From the NCBI GenBank assembly GCA_002297815.1, contig DBKH01000039.1, positions 1 to 25,893 on the forward strand: a stretch of 25,893 nucleotides of DNA. Reading direction: 5' to 3'. Under the pieces are notes generated by a model that was given only the letters and a program-made list of their open reading frames with translations, was not told where the DNA came from and ran no database searches. The stretch is from Bacteroidales bacterium UBA755 (GTDB lineage: Bacteria; Bacteroidota; Bacteroidia; Bacteroidales; UBA932). A program made the translations under genes and the position numbers. Positions 8,701-15,027 of this stretch are shown in pieces; position 1 is the stretch's first letter; each line of letters opens with the position of its first letter.

Positions 8701-11245
8701 GAATTTGAAATCAATTCCGGGTGTTGAGGCAGTGGTGACTGTGTTTGACAAAAGTTCGGAAGTGATCTTGGCTAATAATTGGCCTGTTGTTAGCTTGACC
8801 GATTTCGGAGCGGATGATGTGTTTGTCTCCAGTTCTGTGGGTGGAGTTCGTGGCCAGATGCTTTACTATGTGGGCTCGTTAGCTGGAAAATCCCTGAAAG
8901 ACATAAAGGTTCGTGGTTTTGGCAGGAATCATGCTTCTGCCCGTGTGGCGGAAATTGAAGACGGAGTCCTCTGCGAGGAAGCGGCTGCTTCGAATTCAAT
9001 GTACAAATTAGATGAGTCTGCGGATGATGTTGATGTCTCAGATTCTGACATCCGCTCGGATTTTTCATCTACTTTGGCTTTTGAGCCGTTCCTGAGGTCC
9101 GATGCCGATGGGAACATATTCATGAAATTCAGGACTTCCGACAGGCTTTCGACCTTCGTGGCTCAGGTTTGGGCGCACACACCAGACATGCTCAACGCTT
9201 GTGAACGCAAGGAAATGGTTGTAACAGTCCCTGTCAAGGTCTCCGTGGCGGAGCCGAAGTATCTTTATAAAGGTGATAAGTTTGTGCTTCATGCCACGGT
9301 GTCAAACAGTTCCGACAAGGAAGTGACAGGGATGACGGCTTTGCAGGCATATTCATCGAAGGATTATAAAGGCACGAAGCCGTTCGCTTCTTCCACTAAG
9401 AAGGTAGCTATTCCGGCTGGCAGTTCAGTGGAGGTTGCATTTGACGTCAATTCTAAGGGATATGATGAGCTTGGGTTGAAGGTGGTTTTCGCTGATGAGG
9501 CCAAGACTTTCTCTGACGGGGTGTTTGTCAGTTTGCCGGTTTATGATGCTAAGCAAACTTTGACTGAATCCCATTCTGCCGTGCTTCTTGCCGGAGCAGA
9601 CAAGGCTTTGCTTATTAAGAGATTAGAGTCAGAGTTTAAAGGTACGACTTCTAAAGGTGCTGAGATTAAGGAAGTTGACATTCGTCAAATGGTTTTGAAT
9701 GCAATTCCATCCAAGGTTGAGCCTAAGGGGAAGGATGTCCTATCTCTTACTGAGGCCTTGTACGTCCGTAAGGTTGCGACCTCTCTAGGGGCTGAAGTTA
9801 AGGCTGAGATGTCTGACGAGACTATTGTGGAGAAGATCAAGGCTTGCCAGAACGCTGACGGTGGTTTCGGTTGGTTCGAAGGCTTCCGTTCTTCTCCGAC
9901 AGTGACGGCTGTCGTGCTGGAGCGTTTTGCAAAGATGCGTGATGCTGGCCTTGATAGTGGCAGATTGGATTTTGTGGAAGCTGCCAAGTGGCTGGATAGC
10001 AACCAGTTCCTTCATGGAGGTGCAATGCCTCGCTGGTGCGATTGGCTGTCAATGGAACAGTATGCCTACATTCGCTCCCTGTACTCATCTGTGCCGTTCG
10101 AGGTCTCTGTGCAGACTAAGAATGACAAGTCGGAATATGCTCGCAATTTCAAGGAGTTCAAGAAGTCGGTGAAGGACTATCTTGCTCCTTCTGCCAAGGA
10201 TGGCCGGGGACTTGATGGACGAATTTTTGCTAAGGCTCGCAGGATTAAGACGTTAGCTAATCTTGTGAACAATGATGGAGGCTTTGCTTTGGCTTCCGCT
10301 TGGGGAATCAAATTCTCCGCTGAGTCCAAAATGAACCAGTCGATTGCCGCTGATGTTCAGTCGCTTCTTGAATATGCTGTGAAGCATCCTGACGGGGGAT
10401 GGTACTATCCTAATGCTGTGATGCCGTTCAGGGGATTGCTTGAGAGTGAGGCTTATGCGCATGCGATGCTTTGTGATTTGTTGGCATCTCTGGTCGCTGA
10501 GCCTGCCGAAGCGCCGGCCCTTCGACAAGCTCAGGGACCGGCAGATCGTGCCACTGAGCCTGTCGAAGTGACTGCAAAGCAGGTCGCTGGCGGCATCCGT
10601 CTTTGGCTGATGCTCCAGAAAGAATCTCAAAAATGGAACGAGGATCCAGCCTTTGTCGATGCGATTAATTCTGTCCTTTCAGGATCGAATGACATTTTGG
10701 CTACCAAGGTTGTGTCGTTGACCAAGACTTACACTGTTCCATTCAGAAAGGTTGTTTCTGCTGGTAATGGTTTCTCCATCGAGCGTCATTTCTATAAGGA
10801 AGTGACTGGGGAGAATGGTAAAATAGGTAGGTTGGAAGTCTTTCCGGGCATGATACTGCATGTTGGAGATAAAATCACTGCTGAGTACAAAGTCTGGAGT
10901 CAGGAGAATCGCAGTTTTGTGCGCTTGGTTGCCCCTCGTGAGGCCGCTTTCCGTCCGGTCGATCAGTTCTCTGGCTCTTATGGATGGCGTTTCCGTCCAC
11001 TGATGTCAATCGGTTGGTCTGTTACCCCTCAGGGTTATAGGGATGTCAAGTCCGACAGGACTGAGTACTGGTTCGATGTCTATCCAGAGGAGAGCACAGT
11101 CCTGACAGAGGACTACTACATCACTCAGGAGGGGACATTCTCGGCTCCAGTTGTGACCATTGAGTCGGCCTATGCGCCTCATTATCGCGCCAATGCGATG
11201 TTTGGCGGTGTGCTGAGGACTTCTTCTGCGAAGGATTTCAAGTAG
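5783..11245 (+). CDS. Alpha-2-macroglobulin family protein, large, no thioester motif
   Basis: This 1820-residue protein begins with a basic n-region and hydrophobic segment (LIPSALVAILCLAAITTAAFV, about 6-26), a signal peptide or signal anchor, so it is periplasmic or surface-exposed. Macroglobulin-type beta domains include YCEIFTDKSAYNPGEKIEFKAVL at about 518-540 and DEFILPTYNLTFDKV near 615. The A2M domain is marked by FEPFLRSDADGNIFMKFRTSDRLSTFVAQVW at about 1099-1130. An alpha-toroid (thioester-like) domain follows, with ACQNADGGFGWFEGF near 1353-1367. The CGEQ thioester sequence is absent, so covalent trapping is not expected. The family is thought to inhibit proteases and protect the envelope. 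No penicillin-binding protein 1C gene lies next to it, unlike in Escherichia coli. Two repeat clusters add in-frame peptides near residues 262-283 and 1570-1597. It converges on the ROK gene, with 16 nt between. Confidence 0.88.
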   Translation: MKTKMLIPSALVAILCLAAITTAAFVRRDKGQAPTSDGLVLTDLWKEYSIAQKADRPEEMLSVLDKIISKAKSERLHYDFYKAASQKVEVTSSRDWKQRKKYGEWLDNEVDEYAEPIVMFHHYLSKVTPAFLTDYVIVNKARLQTARNSAFYGDGLDELWTGMVKDDYEYSLWVLAIIRRSEKAMTLLDEYVGDAYPKAAYLEYRRMADKDYKYNDKGRAEKMAAARSFEEKYAGRAISLYGKALVLRGQFDSLSRVSEASTALRQAQGPVASTGSATEAVEASYKSLYRDCRQAEKERLSYSKGIDKEIAGRINDFKQLIETLDKKEIGISFENGVAVLTLRNLAKVNVDFVQDVKDAKPLIRKSLTNPKKSFYVQDTIKLELPKCDDGSYIFTAKNGKLSSNAEWTKNTLSVAVRTDSEKQCFLVADYMTGEPVEKIDLELIRSGKTITSVKDVLLCNDGFTPLPEALTDSLKNGVTSYLVASFRGKDGFLRKTHEHYIYGGLSASSDQGDSSESYCEIFTDKSAYNPGEKIEFKAVLYKGDLSRSLHTFDSGITVKAELVNPEGKVVAEKELKTNEYGSVASSFDAPSSGRNGRFLVRITAGSVNSSKGIIVDEFILPTYNLTFDKVDRLFIAGDTVEVNGKVSSFSGHSLSSASVSYSVDGRGNNYASEKLSLEADGSFTIRFATDDDDSPDFFGVTVKVTDATGETKEFTKMLSVVKYFNLLADVTNAAKGEISPSDGEWRGTPCMVSGGKAVVSFKAQDLMGNEIDTPIEIEYSLTDISGKKVASGKTFSGKEEEFVLPKAGMYLLDAEAEIVREDGRKVSSLRQLMILRVDDSATSLDAKVKNIFKLVGSCSDGTLRAGEDIKVQFGVGEGPVWAVVELFGDKRQLLEHKMIHLDGKVGEEESLTEIVYNYKAEYPDAVRLVVFYFRDGSRCLFDQEFRRERETLDLPLAFSSFTDKALPGAEYSLNLKSIPGVEAVVTVFDKSSEVILANNWPVVSLTDFGADDVFVSSSVGGVRGQMLYYVGSLAGKSLKDIKVRGFGRNHASARVAEIEDGVLCEEAAASNSMYKLDESADDVDVSDSDIRSDFSSTLAFEPFLRSDADGNIFMKFRTSDRLSTFVAQVWAHTPDMLNACERKEMVVTVPVKVSVAEPKYLYKGDKFVLHATVSNSSDKEVTGMTALQAYSSKDYKGTKPFASSTKKVAIPAGSSVEVAFDVNSKGYDELGLKVVFADEAKTFSDGVFVSLPVYDAKQTLTESHSAVLLAGADKALLIKRLESEFKGTTSKGAEIKEVDIRQMVLNAIPSKVEPKGKDVLSLTEALYVRKVATSLGAEVKAEMSDETIVEKIKACQNADGGFGWFEGFRSSPTVTAVVLERFAKMRDAGLDSGRLDFVEAAKWLDSNQFLHGGAMPRWCDWLSMEQYAYIRSLYSSVPFEVSVQTKNDKSEYARNFKEFKKSVKDYLAPSAKDGRGLDGRIFAKARRIKTLANLVNNDGGFALASAWGIKFSAESKMNQSIAADVQSLLEYAVKHPDGGWYYPNAVMPFRGLLESEAYAHAMLCDLLASLVAEPAEAPALRQAQGPADRATEPVEVTAKQVAGGIRLWLMLQKESQKWNEDPAFVDAINSVLSGSNDILATKVVSLTKTYTVPFRKVVSAGNGFSIERHFYKEVTGENGKIGRLEVFPGMILHVGDKITAEYKVWSQENRSFVRLVAPREAAFRPVDQFSGSYGWRFRPLMSIGWSVTPQGYRDVKSDRTEYWFDVYPEESTVLTEDYYITQEGTFSAPVVTIESAYAPHYRANAMFGGVLRTSSAKDFK
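6568..6631. repeat. Palindromic repeat cluster C, inside the macroglobulin gene
   Basis: Unit 1 (about 6568-6591) has the core TCGGCAAGCTC flanked by CCCT and AGGG. Unit 2 (6592-6616) is a perfect hairpin with arms GGTGGCT and AGCCACC around TCGACAGGCTC. A degenerate third copy (ACCGAAGCTGTCGAAGCC) follows to 6631. In frame these encode ALRQAQGP, ASTGSATE and AVEA. Confidence 0.85.
10492..10572. repeat. Palindromic repeat cluster D, inside the macroglobulin gene
   Basis: Three units are visible: 10492-10515 (GGTCGCT, core GAGCCTGCCGA, AGCGCC), 10516-10539 (inverted, core TCGACAAGCTC with CCCT and AGGG arms), and 10552-10570 (CACT, core GAGCCTGTCGA, AGTG). They are translated in frame as VAEPAEA, ALRQAQGP and ATEPVEV, within the alpha-helical toroid region of the protein. 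Confidence 0.85.
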
Positions 11246-11261
11246 CGGAAGGTTCTGATTG

Positions 11262-12488
11262 TCAGATCTCTCCGAAGGTCCTGCTTCGTGCCAGAAGACA
11301 GGCACCGACTGCTCCGGCCATGTCTCCTAACGTGGATGTGGCTATGTAAACATTCTGACTCATCAGCCTTAAGGAATATTTCCGGATTGCCAGTTCGGCC
11401 GGCTGGAGGAAATCATAGGGCTTTGCCTTTGACAAGGATCCACCAAGAATGACAGCCTCAGGATTGAACAGATTGATCAGTCCTGCTAGTTGATGTCCGA
11501 GTTCCATTCCGGTCTGGCTGATGAGTTCCATGCACAGAGGGTCTTCGTTTTCGGCAGCGTCAAGGATGTCTTTAGTCGTTATGGAGACCCTTTGGCTTAC
11601 CATCCGTGACAGAACCGATGATTCCCCACTGTTGATTCGTTCGAGAAGTTTTCTGTGAATCGCACGTCCGGAGACCTCTGTTTCGATGCATCCTTTCTTG
11701 CCGCAGTGACACAGGACATTGTTGTCGTACATGTTCACGTGACCAAACTCACCGGTGTAACCGTTTTTGCCGTAGTATAGTTTGCCATCAATGATGATTC
11801 CGAGTCCGAGCCCCCAACCGATGTTGACAAACAGAACGTTCTTGTACTTCTGGTTGAGGCCGGTCATATATTCCCCGAAAGCCATGGACTTCGTGTCGTT
11901 TTCAATGTATGTCCGCACTCCGAATCTTGCGCTAAGTGTCTCGGCTAAAGGAGTTTCTCCCATGTCCTCAAAATGAAACGTGGATGAACTTGTGCCGTTG
12001 TGACTGTCCACTCGGCCAGGGATGTTCATGTTCGCTGCCACTATCTTCTCTTTTTGGTTTTTGTCCAAGGAGTTGATGAACGTGCTCACTCTTTGACAGA
12101 TCTCATCCAAAGTCTCATAGGAGTTCTGGAAACGGAAGTCTTGGCACCTTTCGATTTTGATAATGTTCCCGGCAAAATCACTTAGAGCGATGTTTAAGGT
12201 GAACGTCCTCATGTCTATGCCTAAAAAATAGTAAGAGTTCAGGTCAAGCCCATAACGCACTGTCCTTCTTCCTTTTGTGTGCAGGCTTACTCGTTCTATT
12301 TCGTTGATGACTCCGTTCTCTAGCATTTCGGAGACATATTTCGAGACGGTAGTCAAGCTGTACCCCGTTCCGCTTGCGATCTCAGCGATTGTGAAACTAC
12401 CGTTGTTCATCACATGGCTGAGTATGTTGTTGCGGATTGTTCCTTTTACAGAATGATCGTCTGTCTCTTTTCTGAATTGTTCCAACAT
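11262..12488 (-). CDS. ROK family transcriptional regulator, likely repressor of the nan genes
   Basis: I start it at ATG 12488 (408 aa). A TTG at 12515 would add nine residues but overlaps a TATCTTTG promoter-like box. An N-terminal winged helix-turn-helix (about 15-65; NGSFTIAEIASGTGYSLTTVSKYV) precedes a ROK sugar-binding domain. The ROK zinc site is intact: His250 in GYTGEFGHV and CHCGKKGCIE with Cys260, Cys262 and Cys267. IENDTKS near 195-201 holds the sugar-binding Asn-Asp pair. The phosphate-binding DxGGT of ROK kinases is replaced by GIDMRTFTLN, so it is probably a sensor and not a kinase. It resembles NagC/Mlc-type and Bacteroidota nan repressors. Its position, divergent from nanA, suggests it controls that cluster, perhaps with a ManNAc or GlcNAc derivative as effector. 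The effector is inference. Confidence 0.88.
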   Translation of the reverse strand: MLEQFRKETDDHSVKGTIRNNILSHVMNNGSFTIAEIASGTGYSLTTVSKYVSEMLENGVINEIERVSLHTKGRRTVRYGLDLNSYYFLGIDMRTFTLNIALSDFAGNIIKIERCQDFRFQNSYETLDEICQRVSTFINSLDKNQKEKIVAANMNIPGRVDSHNGTSSSTFHFEDMGETPLAETLSARFGVRTYIENDTKSMAFGEYMTGLNQKYKNVLFVNIGWGLGLGIIIDGKLYYGKNGYTGEFGHVNMYDNNVLCHCGKKGCIETEVSGRAIHRKLLERINSGESSVLSRMVSQRVSITTKDILDAAENEDPLCMELISQTGMELGHQLAGLINLFNPEAVILGGSLSKAKPYDFLQPAELAIRKYSLRLMSQNVYIATSTLGDMAGAVGACLLARSRTFGEI

Positions 12489-12512
12489 TGCTATCGTGTC
12501 GTTTAGTGATTG

Positions 12513-12520
12513 CAAAGATA
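12513..12520 (-). promoter_or_regulatory. Candidate -7 element for the ROK regulator gene
   Basis: Minus strand TATCTTTG fits TAnnTTTG exactly and lies 25 nt upstream of the preferred ATG at 12488. I find no clear TTTG box at the expected upstream distance, so support is partial. Confidence 0.3.
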
Positions 12521-12563
12521 ATTGAAATAAATTAGATATCCGATAATTCTGTCTAGTTTGCTA

Positions 12564-12574
12564 TGAATTATTCA
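12564..12574. promoter_or_regulatory. Candidate operator palindrome
   Basis: TGAAT-T-ATTCA is a perfect inverted repeat with a 1-nt centre in the space between the ROK gene and nanA. ROK repressors bind AT-rich palindromes, so it is a candidate. In AT-rich DNA such a short palindrome can arise by chance. Confidence 0.25.
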
Positions 12575-12629
12575 ATATTTTGCATAAAAAGGCGGGCTAT
12601 AATTTAATTATTTGTGATTAATAAATAGA

Positions 12630-12653
12630 TAAATCGGACTAAATCGGGGGGGG
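12630..12653 (+). repeat. Tandem TAAATCGG pair and G8 homopolymer
   Basis: TAAATCGG occurs at 12630-12637 and 12640-12647, a 10-nt period of about one helical turn. The second copy runs into eight consecutive G residues (12646-12653), which stand out in an otherwise AT-rich region. It could be an activator or repressor site or a slippage-prone tract. Confidence 0.5.
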
Positions 12654-12738
12654 TAGATGGCGTAAATATATTGAAATCTAGCAAGTTGTGTTATACTTGG
12701 GTGCGAGAGGATATATTCAAGGAAAATTTTTAATTCAA

Positions 12739-12772
12739 TTTGATTAAATAATATTTGTAATAATAAAATTTG
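12739..12772 (+). promoter_or_regulatory. Candidate promoter of the nan cluster
   Basis: TTTG at 12739-12742 is followed after 21 nt by TAAAATTTG at 12764-12772, close to the Bacteroidota -33 TTTG and -7 TAnnTTTG pattern with one extra base in the -7 box. Transcription would begin near 12779, about 40 nt before the nanA start. Confidence 0.42.
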
Positions 12773-12817
12773 CAGCATAATTTTGCGGTCAGACCACATA
12801 TACATAACTATCAATTT

Positions 12818-13735
12818 ATGGAAAAGATTAAAGGACTTATAGACGCTCCGTTCACACCGATGCATGCAAACGGTGATGTGAACCTCGATCCGATTCCCGC
12901 CTATGCTGCCATGCTGGCGAAGAACGGTCTGAAAGGAGTTTTTATCAATGGCTCTTCAGGCGAAGGCTACATGCTTACTCCTGAAGAGAGGAACCAGCTT
13001 GCTGAAAAATGGATAGCTTCTGTACCGCAAGGGTTTAAGGTTATAGTTCACGTTGGAAGCTGCTGCCTTCGTGAAAGTCAAAGATTGGCGGCTCACGCTG
13101 CATCTGTGGGAGCATGGGGCATTGGTGCGATGGCCCCTCCTTTCCCAAAGATTGGCAGAGTTGAGGAATTAGTAAAATACTGCGAGACAATCGCAGCCGC
13201 AGCGCCTGAGCTGCCATTCTACTATTACCATATCCCTGCGTTTAACGGAGCTTATTTGCCGATGCTAGAGTTCCTGAAGGCGGTTGATGGGCGTATTCCT
13301 AATTTCGCGGGAATCAAGTACACCTACGAGAGCCTTTATGAATATAACCAGTGCCGACTTTACAAGGACGGAAAGTTTGACATGCTGCACGGTCAGGACG
13401 AGACGATTCTTCCTTCTTTGGCTCAGGGTGGAGCCCAAGGTGGAATTGGTGGCACAACAAACTACAATGGCCGTGAACTGGTCGGAATCATCGAAGCTTG
13501 GAACCAAGGAGACATCGAGTTGGCTCGCGAGAGGCAGAATTTCGCTCAGGCGGTGATTAATGTCATCTGTAACTATCGCGGCAACATCGTGGGCGGAAAG
13601 CGAATCATGAAGCTCATCGGCCTTGACCTTGGTCCTAACCGTGTGCCGTTCCGCAACATGACCGTTGAGGAAGAGGCTTCCATGAAAGCCGAGCTAGAGG
13701 CTATTGGATTCTTCGAGCGCTGCAACCGTTTTTAG
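12818..13735 (+). CDS. nanA: N-acetylneuraminate lyase
   Basis: This cytoplasmic aldolase cleaves N-acetylneuraminate to N-acetylmannosamine and pyruvate. The 305-residue length and the DHDPS/NAL signatures fit: GLIDAPFTPMHANGDVN at the N-terminus, NGSSGEG (44-50) for pyruvate carboxylate binding, PFYYYHIP with Tyr137, and the Schiff-base Lys167 in FAGIKYTYES. GGIGGTTNYNG at 208-218 is typical of the sialic-acid lyase branch. The frame extends upstream to 12770, but MEKIKGL at 12818 matches the usual family start and leaves room for the promoter. The gene is first in the nan cluster and is followed 28 nt later by the epimerase. Bacteroides fragilis calls its equivalent nanL. Confidence 0.95.
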   Translation: MEKIKGLIDAPFTPMHANGDVNLDPIPAYAAMLAKNGLKGVFINGSSGEGYMLTPEERNQLAEKWIASVPQGFKVIVHVGSCCLRESQRLAAHAASVGAWGIGAMAPPFPKIGRVEELVKYCETIAAAAPELPFYYYHIPAFNGAYLPMLEFLKAVDGRIPNFAGIKYTYESLYEYNQCRLYKDGKFDMLHGQDETILPSLAQGGAQGGIGGTTNYNGRELVGIIEAWNQGDIELARERQNFAQAVINVICNYRGNIVGGKRIMKLIGLDLGPNRVPFRNMTVEEEASMKAELEAIGFFERCNRF

Positions 13736-13763
13736 TTTTAACTGAGTAACATTCAAACCTGAC

Positions 13764-14951
13764 ATGGAAGATAATAAGAAATATTTCTCCCATTGGGCGG
13801 CAAAATACAAGTCGGATCTGTTGGACAACATATTCCCGTTCTGGTTCGAGCATGGTGTGGATCGTGAGCACGGAGGGTACTACACTTGCGTGGACCGCGA
13901 TGGAACACTGTACGATCCGACAAAGTCGGTGTGGTTCCAAGGACGTTTCGCATACGTTTTGGCGTACGCTTATAATCATATCGAGAAAAATCAGGAGTGG
14001 CTGGAGGCATGTCGAAGTGGGTTGGATTTCATTGAGAACCATTGCACGGACACGGATGGCAGGATATTCTTCGAAGTGGCCGCTGACGGGACGCCTCTTC
14101 GCAAGCGCCGTTACCTATTCTCAGAATGTTTTGCCGCGATTGCCATGGCAGAATATTCCTTAGCCACGGGAAATTATGAATATGCCCGTAAGGCGTTGGA
14201 GCTGTTTAATTTGGTGCTTCGCTATAAAAACACACCAGGACTTCTGACCCCAAAATACCTCCCAGCGCTGAAAACCAAAGGGCATTCTTTGTCGATGATT
14301 CTGATAAACACTGCTCTTATCATCAAGCAGGTGATTCAGGACGAGGTTTTGGATCGTCAGATTGAAGATTCCCTCCGTGAAGTGACCAGTGACTTTGTCC
14401 ATCCTGAGTTTAAAGCTCTGTTGGAGACGGTTGGCCCTAATGGAGAGTTTATCGACACTGCAATCGGTCGCACAATCAATCCTGGGCATTGCATCGAGAC
14501 CTCTTGGTTCTTGATGGAAGCTGCTCAAGCCAGAGGTGGGGACGAGTCTTTGGTGAAGACCGCTCTCCAGATTCTTGACTGGTCATGGGAATGGGGCTGG
14601 GACAAGGAATATGGTGGGATCATCAATTTCCGCGACTGCAAGGGCTTCCCTCCGCAGGATTATTCGCAGGACATGAAGTTCTGGTGGCCGCAGACGGAGG
14701 CCGTGATAGCCTCTTTGTACGCCTACAAGCTGACCAGTGACGAGAAGTACCTAGAGATGCACAGGATGGCTAATGACTATCTGTACGCTCATTTCCCAGA
14801 TCCTGAATTTGGGGAGTGGTACGGCTATCTTCATCGTGACGGAACAGTGGCTCAGCCTGCCAAGGGCAACATATTCAAAGGACCGTTTCATATTCCTAGA
14901 ATGCTTCTTAGAGCCCACGGACTTTGTGAGGAACTGATTGGAGGAGAATGA
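13764..14951 (+). CDS. nanE: N-acylglucosamine 2-epimerase (AGE family)
   Basis: The 395-residue protein belongs to the renin-binding-protein-like AGE family with an (alpha/alpha)6 barrel. It should interconvert ManNAc and GlcNAc in the cytoplasm, the step after the lyase. Visible family blocks are WFEHGVDREHGGYY (27-40), WFQGRFAYVLAYAYN (57-71), GRTINPGHCIETSW (235-248) with His242, EYGGIINF (282-289), WWPQTEAV (307-314) and GNIFKGPFHIPRML (368-381) with His376. The two His correspond to the catalytic pair known in porcine AGE. This family, not the unrelated phosphate-dependent NanE of E. coli, is used in the Bacteroides fragilis nan operon. No kinase is therefore needed before epimerisation. 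The gene is followed 76 nt later by the SusC gene with no terminator seen. Confidence 0.93.
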   Translation: MEDNKKYFSHWAAKYKSDLLDNIFPFWFEHGVDREHGGYYTCVDRDGTLYDPTKSVWFQGRFAYVLAYAYNHIEKNQEWLEACRSGLDFIENHCTDTDGRIFFEVAADGTPLRKRRYLFSECFAAIAMAEYSLATGNYEYARKALELFNLVLRYKNTPGLLTPKYLPALKTKGHSLSMILINTALIIKQVIQDEVLDRQIEDSLREVTSDFVHPEFKALLETVGPNGEFIDTAIGRTINPGHCIETSWFLMEAAQARGGDESLVKTALQILDWSWEWGWDKEYGGIINFRDCKGFPPQDYSQDMKFWWPQTEAVIASLYAYKLTSDEKYLEMHRMANDYLYAHFPDPEFGEWYGYLHRDGTVAQPAKGNIFKGPFHIPRMLLRAHGLCEELIGGE

Positions 14952-15027
14952 TTTTATTGAGCTGATGGACCTTTTAACTCACATTACCACATAGAAACTA
15001 ATTATCAATCATTTATTATTAATTCAA

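Larger units (their letters stand above)
12489..12817. promoter_or_regulatory. Divergent regulatory region between ROK regulator and nanA
   Basis: About 330 nt of very AT-rich sequence without a gene. It holds a -7 candidate for the regulator (12513-12520), an 11-nt palindrome TGAATTATTCA (12564-12574), a tandem TAAATCGG pair followed by a G8 run (12630-12653), and a TTTG / TAAAATTTG promoter candidate for nanA (12739-12772). Its size and location make it the likely control point of the sialic-acid cluster. Confidence 0.6.

Noticed and set aside
11262..12488. ROK protein as a sugar kinase completing the pathway
   Set aside because: It has an N-terminal helix-turn-helix and lacks the DxGGT phosphate motif, so regulator is the better call.
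12770..12817. Sixteen-codon N-terminal extension of nanA
   Set aside because: It overlaps the promoter candidate and precedes the family-typical start MEKIKGLIDAPFTP.
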